Below, piece by piece: positions 25,418 through 32,312 of a stretch of 63,235 bases of DNA. This DNA is from CAWVWD01 sp965662365. GTDB taxonomy: Bacteria > Bacteroidota > Bacteroidia > Chitinophagales > Saprospiraceae. The notes under the pieces were generated by a model that saw only the letters and a program-made list of their open reading frames with translations, had not been told where the DNA came from and made no database searches. The stretch covers positions 1 to 63,235 of the forward strand of contig CBFIHR010000019.1 of NCBI GenBank assembly GCA_965662365.1. Reading direction: 5' to 3'. The number at the start of each line of letters is the position of its first letter. Positions within the stretch are counted from its first letter, which is position 1. The position numbers and the translations under genes were made by a program.

Positions 25418-25984
25418 TTAGTTATTATCACGTTTTTGATTCTTAAAAGGTAAGCCCATGTGCTTTAACAAAGCAAGAGCTTCTGCATCAGTCTTTGCAG
25501 TTGTTACGATTGTAACGTCCATACCTGAGATACGATTTACTTTATCGATATCTATTTCAGGAAAGATAATCTGCTCCGTAATACCGATAGAGTAATTTCC
25601 ACGCCCGTCGAAACTTTTATCACTAATTCCTCTAAAATCACGTACACGTGGTAGAGCAACAGAAATGAAACGGTCAAGGAATTCGTACATTTGATCATTA
25701 CGAAGCGTTACTCTTGCACCAATCGCCATACCTTCACGTAATTTGAAGTTAGAGATTGACTTTCTTGCATAGGTAGGGACTGCTTTCTGACCTGTGATAA
25801 TTGTGATTTCGTTGATAGCATTATCAACTAGTTTTTTATCACCTGTCGCGTCACCTAAACCTTGATTAACACTAACCTTAACCACACGAGGTACTTCCAT
25901 TACAGATTTATACTGGAACTCCTCCATTAATTTTGGAGCAACTTCCTCACGATATTTTGTCTTAAGTCTTGGTATATAACTCAT
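25418..25984 (-). CDS. rplE: 50S ribosomal protein L5
   Basis: A central-protuberance protein that binds 5S rRNA and contacts P-site tRNA. Family blocks are YIPRLKTKYREEVAPKLMEEF, TGQKAVPTYARKSISNFKLREG, LPRVRDFRGISDKSFDGRGNYS and FPEIDIDKVNRISGMDVTIVT. Its 188 residues are normal. Its start overlaps the rplX stop by one base, which suggests coupled translation. Confidence 0.99.
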   Translation of the reverse strand: MSYIPRLKTKYREEVAPKLMEEFQYKSVMEVPRVVKVSVNQGLGDATGDKKLVDNAINEITIITGQKAVPTYARKSISNFKLREGMAIGARVTLRNDQMYEFLDRFISVALPRVRDFRGISDKSFDGRGNYSIGITEQIIFPEIDIDKVNRISGMDVTIVTTAKTDAEALALLKHMGLPFKNQKRDNN

Positions 25985-26304
25985 TAGTCAATAGTTTCAC
26001 CAGATTTTTTAGAATAACGAACAAGTTTCTCACCTTCCATTCTTCTACCAATACGAGTCGGTTCTCCTGTTTTTGGATCAACTAACATCAAATTAGAAAT
26101 ATGAATTGAAGATTCTTGTTCAATACGTCCACCGGGATCATTCTCAGTTGGTTTCTTGTGTTTTGTCACCATGTTTACATCCGCTACGATAGCACGATTT
26201 TTCTTTGGTAACATTTCAAGTACTTCACCTCTGTTGCCTTTGTCAGCACCAGCGATGACTTCAACTGTATCCCCTTTTTTAATATGAAATTTTTTATTTG
26301 CCAT
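25984..26304 (-). CDS. rplX: 50S ribosomal protein L24
   Basis: An assembly initiator of the 50S subunit located at the exit tunnel. It contains the KOW motif (KKGDTVEVIAGADKGNRGEVLEM, about residues 8-30) and NMVTKHKKPTENDPGGRIEQE. Its 106 residues are typical. It lies 2 bases after rplN and overlaps rplE by one base. Confidence 0.99.
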   Translation of the reverse strand: MANKKFHIKKGDTVEVIAGADKGNRGEVLEMLPKKNRAIVADVNMVTKHKKPTENDPGGRIEQESSIHISNLMLVDPKTGEPTRIGRRMEGEKLVRYSKKSGETID

Positions 26305-26306
26305 GA

Positions 26307-26672
26307 TTAAAGTACTTCAGGAGCGAGAGAAACAATTTTCATATAATCTCGTTCACGTAACTCACGAGCAACAGGCCCGAATATACGTGTTCCACGAGGT
26401 TCGTCAGAAGGATTCAATAAAACCGCTGCATTATCATCGAAGCGGATGTAAGAACCATCTTTACGACGAATTTCTTTTTTAGTTCTTACGACAACGGCTT
26501 TTGTAACTGTCCCTTTCTTAATGCCACCAGGGCTTGTAGATTTGACACTTACGACGATTTTATCACCGATTGACGCATAGCGACGACCAGAGCCACCAAG
26601 TACACGAATACAAAGTACTTCTTTTGCCCCAGAATTATCTGCTACTTTTAGTCTTGATTCTTGTTGTATCAT
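26307..26672 (-). CDS. rplN: 50S ribosomal protein L14
   Basis: An intersubunit-face protein. It starts MIQQESRLKVADNSGAKEVLCIRVLGGSGRRYASIGD and ends FGPVARELRERDYMKIVSLAPEVL, both diagnostic. Its 121 residues are standard. Spacers of 2 bases on each side (rpsQ and rplX) indicate one tightly packed transcript. Confidence 0.99.
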   Translation of the reverse strand: MIQQESRLKVADNSGAKEVLCIRVLGGSGRRYASIGDKIVVSVKSTSPGGIKKGTVTKAVVVRTKKEIRRKDGSYIRFDDNAAVLLNPSDEPRGTRIFGPVARELRERDYMKIVSLAPEVL

Positions 26673-26674
26673 GA

Positions 26675-26935
26675 TTACTTAGCTCTTTCAAGGATTTCTA
26701 CTAATCTCCAACGCTTATTTTTACTCAAAGGACGAGTTTCCATGATGCGAACCGTATCTCCTACGTTGCAATCATTTTTCTCATCATGAGCCATAAACTT
26801 CTTGGTCTTCTTTACGAATTTACCATAAATAGGGTGACGTAACTTTCTCTCAACTGAAATGGTAATTGTCTTATCCATTGCAGAACTTGTCACTGTTCCT
26901 ACTCTTGATTTTCTTAAATTTCTTGTTTCTGCCAT
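26675..26935 (-). CDS. rpsQ: 30S ribosomal protein S17
   Basis: A primary 16S rRNA binder with an OB fold. It shows RKSRVGTVTSSAMDKTITISVERKLRHPIYGKFVKKTKKFMAHDE and the ending ETRPLSKNKRWRLVEILERAK. Its 86 residues are usual. It lies between rpmC and rplN. Confidence 0.99.
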   Translation of the reverse strand: MAETRNLRKSRVGTVTSSAMDKTITISVERKLRHPIYGKFVKKTKKFMAHDEKNDCNVGDTVRIMETRPLSKNKRWRLVEILERAK

Positions 26936-26980
26936 TTTATTCAGAATTTCATTCAGTTTAAAACTGAAATTCAGAAATTA

Positions 26981-27280
26981 TTATTTCTTCTTAGCTAATT
27001 TACGTTTTGCCGCAGAACGTGCATCTTTTTGACGCTTTCTACGAACTTTGATTTTAGAACGATTAGCCAATTTTTCTTCAGAAAATTCCGCCAATTGTCT
27101 TTTTCTGACCTCAGTTTTTAATCTTGCGACGTCACGTCTAACCTCAACTAATGTTTGAGGATTATCTAAACCTGTTGTTGCATGATCAAATTTCAACTTT
27201 TGGTAGTTGGCTTCAGCATTTCTCAACTCCTCTGCTAACTCCTCTGCTGAGAATACCGTTGTGTCTAATTTTTGAGCCAT
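26981..27280 (-). CDS. rpmC: 50S ribosomal protein L29 with basic C-terminal extension
   Basis: An exit-tunnel protein that helps dock targeting factors. The core helical hairpin is present (ELAEELRNAEANYQKLKFD...LVEVRRDVARLKTEVRKRQL). Most L29 proteins have about 65 residues. This one has 99, with a lysine- and arginine-rich tail (KIKVRRKRQKDARSAAKRKLAKKK). The frame is clean to the stop, so the tail is genuine. It lies between rplP and rpsQ. Confidence 0.96.
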   Translation of the reverse strand: MAQKLDTTVFSAEELAEELRNAEANYQKLKFDHATTGLDNPQTLVEVRRDVARLKTEVRKRQLAEFSEEKLANRSKIKVRRKRQKDARSAAKRKLAKKK

Positions 27281-27322
27281 CAGTTATTATTGTTGTATAG
27301 TTTTAATAAATAATTTTACAAC

Positions 27323-27742
27323 CTAACCTTGATAGTCTTTTCTAACCACAAACTTAGTTTGAACAGGTAATTTTTGAGCCGCTAAACGCAAAGCTTCTTG
27401 AGCTACCTCTAAAGGAACACCTGACATTTCAAACATGATTCTACCAGGCTGAACCAATGCTACGTAATGGTCCAAAGCACCTTTACCTTTACCCATACGT
27501 ACCTCCAAAGGTTTGCTTGTAATTGGTTTATCTGGAAATACACGAATCCAGACCTTACCCTCACGTTTCATGTAACGAGTCATAGCGATACGAGCAGATT
27601 CAATCTGACGATTTGTTAGACGACCAAGGTCAAGTGATTTTAGTGCAAAGTCTCCGAAAGAAATTGTACTTCCTCTATGTGCTAGCCCTCTGTTACGTCC
27701 TTTCTGCTGCTTACGATATTTCGTTCTTTTTGGTTGTAACAT
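27323..27742 (-). CDS. rplP: 50S ribosomal protein L16
   Basis: An A-site-region protein of the 50S subunit. It starts MLQPKRTKYRKQQKGRNRGLA and contains ARIAMTRYMKREGKVWIRVFPDKPIT and MGKGKGALDHYVALVQPGRIMFEMSG. Its 139 residues are normal. A 98-base spacer with a promoter-like element precedes it, so transcription of the second half of the operon may be boosted here. Confidence 0.99.
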   Translation of the reverse strand: MLQPKRTKYRKQQKGRNRGLAHRGSTISFGDFALKSLDLGRLTNRQIESARIAMTRYMKREGKVWIRVFPDKPITSKPLEVRMGKGKGALDHYVALVQPGRIMFEMSGVPLEVAQEALRLAAQKLPVQTKFVVRKDYQG

Positions 27743-27757
27743 TTTATAACAATTTGA

Positions 27758-27811
27758 TTGCGAAGATTTTAACTAAAATTATGGACACAAGTCCCCTAAA
27801 AAACTTCGCAA
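27758..27811 (-). promoter_or_regulatory. Structured leader upstream of rplP
   Basis: On the minus strand TTGCGAAG and CTTCGCAA form a perfect 8-pair outer stem, and inside it GGAC-TTGT-GTCC forms a tetraloop hairpin. The first arm overlaps the promoter box, so part of the outer stem may exist only in DNA. The stretch TTTTnAGGG...TGTGTCC recurs in the rpsL leader. Confidence 0.45.
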
Positions 27812-27838
27812 AGATACGTTAATTTTTTGTAATTACAG
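27809..27838 (-). promoter_or_regulatory. Internal promoter between rpsC and rplP
   Basis: The minus strand reads TATCTTTG (exact TAnnTTTG) with CTG, one base off TTG, exactly 19 bases upstream. It gives a leader of about 60 bases to rplP. Confidence 0.55.
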
Positions 27839-27840
27839 TA

Positions 27841-28587
27841 TTAATTACGTTTTCTATTTCTATCTCTTCCTCCGCTTCTACTATTACGTCTTCTTCCACC
27901 ACGGTCATTTCCACCACGTCTTCCTTTCTTAGGATCTCCTGTATTAGGTGTCAAGTCACGTTTTCCGAATACTTCACCTTTACAGATCCATACCTTCACA
28001 CCAATTTTACCGTAAATAGTTAAGGCTTCAACAAGAGCATAGTCGATATCAGCACGAAAAGTATGTAAAGGAGTACGACCCTGCTTATACTCTTCCGAAC
28101 GTGCCATTTCAGCACCATTCAAACGACCTGCAATTCTGATCTTAATACCCTCAGCACCCGCACGCATTGTTGACTGGATTGCCATTTTGATAGCACGACG
28201 GTAATTAATACGAGCTTCAATTTGCTTAGCCACTGATTCTCCTACGATGTAGGCATCTAATTCCGGCTTGCGAATTTCTACGATATTAATCTGAACGTCT
28301 TTCTTCGTAAGTTTCTTAATCTCCTCACGAATTTTATCAACTTCTTGTCCACCTTTACCAATAATGATACCTGGACGAGAGGTGTGAATAGTAATTGTGA
28401 TACGACGTAGAGTACGCTCAATGATAATACGAGCGATACCACCTTTAGAAACTCTGGCTCTTAGATACTTGCGGATTTTTTCGTCTTCTACAACTTTATC
28501 AGCGTAATCAGCACCCCCAAACCAGCTGGAGTCCCAACCTCTAATAATCCCTAAACGGTTACCTATTGGATTCGTCTTCTGACCCAT
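27841..28587 (-). CDS. rpsC: 30S ribosomal protein S3 with RG-rich C-terminal tail
   Basis: A 30S protein at the mRNA entry channel. It shows MGQKTNPIGNRLGIIRGWDSSW, the KH domain (RPGIIIGKGGQEVDKIREEI) and the C-terminal S3 domain (GRLNGAEMARSEEYKQGRTPLHTFRADIDY). After about residue 215 comes a low-complexity tail rich in Arg, Gly, Asn and Ser (GRRGGNDRGGRRRNSRSGGRDRNRKRN). Its 248 residues are longer than E. coli S3 (233). Confidence 0.98.
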   Translation of the reverse strand: MGQKTNPIGNRLGIIRGWDSSWFGGADYADKVVEDEKIRKYLRARVSKGGIARIIIERTLRRITITIHTSRPGIIIGKGGQEVDKIREEIKKLTKKDVQINIVEIRKPELDAYIVGESVAKQIEARINYRRAIKMAIQSTMRAGAEGIKIRIAGRLNGAEMARSEEYKQGRTPLHTFRADIDYALVEALTIYGKIGVKVWICKGEVFGKRDLTPNTGDPKKGRRGGNDRGGRRRNSRSGGRDRNRKRN

Positions 28588-28624
28588 ATGATTATTTATT
28601 TTTAAATCCCTGTTGGGGTTTATT

Positions 28625-29050
28625 TTAATCTACCGATTCCGTTACCTCTTCAATAACTTCCTCATTAATTTCGAAATCTTCAAAATCGTCCGCTTCCGCT
28701 TCTAACTCCACTCTATTTGCTAATTGAATGTAGATATGACAAGAATGCTTACGAATTCTGTGTGCGCGTCCATAAGGTGCAGGACGGAAACGCTTCAACA
28801 TCGCTCCTTGATTCACATAACATTCTTTGACGTACAATTCGTACTCATCAGAGTTTGAAACACCTGCTTTCTGTTCCCAATTCGCAATCGCTGACAATAG
28901 ATTTTTTTCAATCCAAGTAGCAGCTTCTTTACGAGTAAATCTCAAAATATTCAGAGCGTCGTTGACTTCACGACCACGAATATTATCAATTACTAATCTC
29001 GCTTTGCGAGCGGACATCGGAACTTTATTTAACTTAGCTACAGCTTCCAT
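28625..29050 (-). CDS. rplV: 50S ribosomal protein L22 with acidic C-terminal tail
   Basis: L22 lines the nascent-peptide tunnel and its exit. The core is canonical (KVPMSARKARLVIDNIRG, then LKRFRPAPYGRAHRIRKHSCHIYIQL). The protein then continues with about 25 strongly acidic residues (EAEADDFEDFEINEEVIEEVTESVD), giving 141 residues against about 110 in E. coli. The tail has no basic residue. It lies between rpsS and rpsC. Confidence 0.98.
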   Translation of the reverse strand: MEAVAKLNKVPMSARKARLVIDNIRGREVNDALNILRFTRKEAATWIEKNLLSAIANWEQKAGVSNSDEYELYVKECYVNQGAMLKRFRPAPYGRAHRIRKHSCHIYIQLANRVELEAEADDFEDFEINEEVIEEVTESVD

Positions 29051-29076
29051 TATTTTTAATTTATTGGAGTAACCAA

Positions 29077-29343
29077 TTATTTTCTCTTACCACCGTGACC
29101 TCTAAAGTTACGAGTCGGTGAAAATTCTCCTAATTTATGACCAACCATGTTCTCCGTAACGAATACTGGAACAAAAGTTTTTCCATTGTGAACCGCAATC
29201 GTTTCTCCAACGAAATCAGGAATAATCATTGAACTACGTGACCAAGTTTTAATAACTTGCTTACGTTTAGCACCTTTAGCTTTTTCAACTTTATCCAACA
29301 ATTTATGGAAAACGTATGGCCCTTTTTTTAATGAACGAGGCAT
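29077..29343 (-). CDS. rpsS: 30S ribosomal protein S19
   Basis: A head protein of the 30S subunit. It starts MPRSLKKGPYVFHKLLDKVE and contains KTWSRSSMIIPDFVGETIAVHNGK and HKLGEFSPTRNFRGHGGKRK, all diagnostic. Its 88 residues are normal. It follows rplB after 26 bases. Confidence 0.99.
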   Translation of the reverse strand: MPRSLKKGPYVFHKLLDKVEKAKGAKRKQVIKTWSRSSMIIPDFVGETIAVHNGKTFVPVFVTENMVGHKLGEFSPTRNFRGHGGKRK

Positions 29344-29369
29344 AATACTATATATTTATAGATTACCAA

Positions 29370-30197
29370 TTACTTTTTCTTTCTACGACTAATAATTAGT
29401 CTATCAGAAGATTTCTTCTTATCTCTTGTCTTCTGACCTTTAGCCATGATACCTGTGCGTGAACGCGGGTGACCTCCTGACGAACGCCCTTCACCACCAC
29501 CCATCGGGTGATCAACAGGGTTCATTGCTACACCACGAGTACGTGGACGACGACCTAACCAACGTTTACGACCTGCTTTACCTAATACTTGTAATTGATG
29601 ATCAGGATTCGAAACTGTACCAATTGTCGCTCTACATTCTGATAAGATACGACGTAACTCACCTGAAGGCATTTTTACAACAGCATAGATTCCTTCTTTA
29701 CCCATCAATGTAGCATAAGTACCTGCACTACGCGCTAACGCAGCACCTTTTCTTGGCCACATTTCGATAGCATGTATAGTCGAACCTAAAGGCATTTCTT
29801 TTAATGGTAAACAATTACCTCTCTCAGGTGCAACACCTGAACCTGACTCAACTACATCTCCTACCTTGATACCATTAGGAGCGATAATATAACGCTTCTC
29901 TCCATCTTCGTATTTCAGTAATGAAATCCAGCAAGAACGGTTCGGATCATACTCAATAGTTTGAACAGTCGCTTTCATACCATCTTTTTGACGTTTGAAG
30001 TCAATAATACGGTAACGGCGCTTATGCCCACCACCACGATGACGAACGGTTCTGTGACCCTCATTATTACGACCACCTTTCTTCTTCAAAGAAGTAGTTA
30101 GGCTTTTCTCTGGTTTACTCGTTGTTAACTCGGAAAAATCATTTCCAACTCTGAAACGAGTACCCGGACTTGTCGGTTTATATTTTTTAACAGGCAT
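29370..30197 (-). CDS. rplB: 50S ribosomal protein L2
   Basis: A core protein of the peptidyl-transferase region. It shows YKPTSPGTRFRVGNDFSELTT, GHKRRYRIIDFKR and the conserved GVAMNPVDHPMGGGEGRSSGGHP loop near the C-terminus, with its key histidine. Its 275 residues are normal. It sits between rplW and rpsS in canonical S10 order. Confidence 0.99.
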   Translation of the reverse strand: MPVKKYKPTSPGTRFRVGNDFSELTTSKPEKSLTTSLKKKGGRNNEGHRTVRHRGGGHKRRYRIIDFKRQKDGMKATVQTIEYDPNRSCWISLLKYEDGEKRYIIAPNGIKVGDVVESGSGVAPERGNCLPLKEMPLGSTIHAIEMWPRKGAALARSAGTYATLMGKEGIYAVVKMPSGELRRILSECRATIGTVSNPDHQLQVLGKAGRKRWLGRRPRTRGVAMNPVDHPMGGGEGRSSGGHPRSRTGIMAKGQKTRDKKKSSDRLIISRRKKK

Positions 30198-30246
30198 TTT
30201 TCTAAATTTTTAGATTAACCTTGTAGTTAATTTTTAATTAATTGAA

Positions 30247-30555
30247 TTACACCTCTCCGTAGAAGTTGATTTCATCTCCTTCCTCAAGTGTAATAATAGC
30301 TTTTTTATAAACGCTTGTGCGACCTTTTTGAACACCTGTACGAGTATAGCGAGAACGCTCTTTAGCAGGCATAATCATCGTATTGACAGCACGTACATTT
30401 ACTCCGTACATTTCTTCTACTGCATTACGAATCTCAATTTTATTCGCTTTCTTATTAACGATGAAAGTATATTTCTCGAACTCTTCTAATAAGATTTCTG
30501 ACTTTTCGTTAACAAGTGGTTTAACTAAAATGTGCTTTTTGACATTCTTTGCCAT
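30247..30555 (-). CDS. rplW: 50S ribosomal protein L23
   Basis: An exit-tunnel protein and docking site for trigger factor and SRP. It contains ILVKPLVNEKSEILLEEFEKYTFIVNKKANKIEIRNAVEEMYGVNV. I chose the ATG at 30555 (MAKNVKKH...), because the upstream frame to 30588 overlaps the rplD stop region and is not conserved. Its 102 residues are normal. Confidence 0.97.
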   Translation of the reverse strand: MAKNVKKHILVKPLVNEKSEILLEEFEKYTFIVNKKANKIEIRNAVEEMYGVNVRAVNTMIMPAKERSRYTRTGVQKGRTSVYKKAIITLEEGDEINFYGEV

Positions 30556-30588
30556 GATAATTTGATTTTGCAAGATGTATATTCGCAA

Positions 30589-31215
30589 TTAAGCAAATAA
30601 CTCTTTCATTTTTTCAATAGAACTTTCAGAAAGAATAAGATAGTTATTGTCTAAAACAGCATACGTGTTTAGTTCATTAACTCTCATCACATTCGCCTTT
30701 TTCAAGTTTTTACTTGATGTGTAAAGGTTCAAATCATTTTCCCCTGTAACTAAAAGACTTCTCTTATCTGCAAGATTCAAATTAGCAAGAATTTCTCTGT
30801 ACTGCTTAGTCTGAGGTGCATCGAAAGTAAAATCCTCTACTACGATAATCTCCTCTTTCTGAAGTTTGCTTGCTAAAGCTGATTTGCGAGCCAAACTCTT
30901 TACTTTCTTATTTAATTTGAACCCATAATTTCTTGGACGTGGACCAAATACTCGACCTCCTCCACGGAAAACAGGACTTTTTATACTACCTGCACGAGCA
31001 GTACCTGTTCCTTTTTGACGTTTAATCTTTTTGGTAGAACCTACAATCTCAGCACGTTCTTTAGACTTATGAGTACCTTGACGTTGATTCGCTAAGTACT
31101 GTCTAACCGCAAGATAAACCACATGTTCATTAGGCTCGACACCGAAGACTGCTTGAGGCAACTCTACCTCTCTTCCTGTTTTTTCGCCTTGTATATTGAC
31201 TACTTCAATTTTCAT
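30589..31215 (-). CDS. rplD: 50S ribosomal protein L4
   Basis: A tunnel-lining protein, and the S10-operon repressor in E. coli. It shows VYLAVRQYLANQRQGTHKSK, the extended loop KKIKRQKGTGTARAGSIKSPVFRGGGRVFGP and the C-terminal domain ending LSESSIEKMKELFA. Its 208 residues are usual. It lies between rplC and rplW. Confidence 0.99.
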   Translation of the reverse strand: MKIEVVNIQGEKTGREVELPQAVFGVEPNEHVVYLAVRQYLANQRQGTHKSKERAEIVGSTKKIKRQKGTGTARAGSIKSPVFRGGGRVFGPRPRNYGFKLNKKVKSLARKSALASKLQKEEIIVVEDFTFDAPQTKQYREILANLNLADKRSLLVTGENDLNLYTSSKNLKKANVMRVNELNTYAVLDNNYLILSESSIEKMKELFA

Positions 31216-31262
31216 AATATGGCAATCAAAAGATTTTAAATAATAACGATTAATATAATCGT

Positions 31263-31886
31263 TTAATACTTCTCAATAATTACAAATCCACCTTTATGTC
31301 CTGGAACAGCACCTTTCACTAACACTGCATTTTTCTCAGGAAAAATTTTAAGGATTTCTAAATTTGTCACCTTCACTCGGTCTCCTCCTGTTCTTCCTGC
31401 CATTCGCATACCCTTGAATACACGTGCTGGATAAGAAGCCGCACCAATTGACCCCGGAGAACGTTGTCTGTTGTGCTGACCGTGTGTAGCATCATTTACA
31501 CCTCTAAAGTTGTGACGTTTTACGACACCTTGAAAACCTTTACCTTTTGAAGTACCAACAACATTTACAACATCGCCTTCCTCGAATACTTCCTCTACTG
31601 TAACAGATTCCCCTAATGCTTTCTCAATTCCGAAATCACGGATTTCAGCAACCTTACGTTTTGGTGTTGTCCCTGCCTTTGCAAAGTGACCTTGTAATTG
31701 GTTTGAAGTATTTTTTTCTTTCTTCTCACCATAAGCTAATTGAAGCGCAGAATATCCGTCAGATTCTTCTGTTTTTACTTGAGTGACTACGTTAGGCCCT
31801 AACTCAATCACTGTGCAAGCAACGTTTTTCCCAGCCTCATTGAAGATGCTAGTCATACCGATTTTTTTTCCAATTAATCCTTGCAT
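31263..31886 (-). CDS. rplC: 50S ribosomal protein L3
   Basis: An early assembly protein near the peptidyl-transferase centre. It starts MQGLIGKKIGMTSIFNEAGK and carries the conserved loop GKGFQGVVKRHNF...HGQHNRQRSPGSIGAASYPARVFKGMRMAGRTG. Its 207 residues are normal. It lies between rpsJ and rplD. Confidence 0.99.
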   Translation of the reverse strand: MQGLIGKKIGMTSIFNEAGKNVACTVIELGPNVVTQVKTEESDGYSALQLAYGEKKEKNTSNQLQGHFAKAGTTPKRKVAEIRDFGIEKALGESVTVEEVFEEGDVVNVVGTSKGKGFQGVVKRHNFRGVNDATHGQHNRQRSPGSIGAASYPARVFKGMRMAGRTGGDRVKVTNLEILKIFPEKNAVLVKGAVPGHKGGFVIIEKY

Positions 31887-31946
31887 TACCGATTTTTTAA
31901 TTGTCTAATCTCATTCTAAATGATTTTAGACGGAACCTAAAAATAA

Positions 31947-32255
31947 TTACGTCAATTTAACTTGAATGTCCACACCACTTGGTAATTCCAACTTAGAAAG
32001 GGCATCTACAGTTTTTTGTGTCGGAGTGTAAATTTCAATTAAACGTTTGTGTGTACGTAACTGAAATTGCTCACGAGACTTTTTGTTGACGTGCGGTGAA
32101 CGCAAGACTGTGTAGATTTTTTTCTCAGTAGGTAGCGGAATCGGACCTGTCACAACTGCACCGCTACTTCTAACGGTTTTAATGATTTTCTCCGTACTTT
32201 TATCAACTAAAGAGTGATCGTAAGAACGAAGTTTGATTCTAATTTTCTGATTCAT
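31947..32255 (-). CDS. rpsJ: 30S ribosomal protein S10
   Basis: A head protein of the 30S subunit, and NusE in antitermination. It shows MNQKIRIKLRSYDHSLVDKS, GPIPLPTEKKIYTVLRSPHVNKKSREQFQLRTHKRLI and the ending LSKLELPSGVDIQVKL. Its 102 residues are standard. It follows fusA after 57 bases, joining str and S10 operons into one unit. No tuf gene intervenes. Confidence 0.99.
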   Translation of the reverse strand: MNQKIRIKLRSYDHSLVDKSTEKIIKTVRSSGAVVTGPIPLPTEKKIYTVLRSPHVNKKSREQFQLRTHKRLIEIYTPTQKTVDALSKLELPSGVDIQVKLT

Positions 32256-32312
32256 GACCTTGTTTAAATATATAAGGAGGATAAGGTTATCTTACCCTCC
32301 ATTGTATCGATT

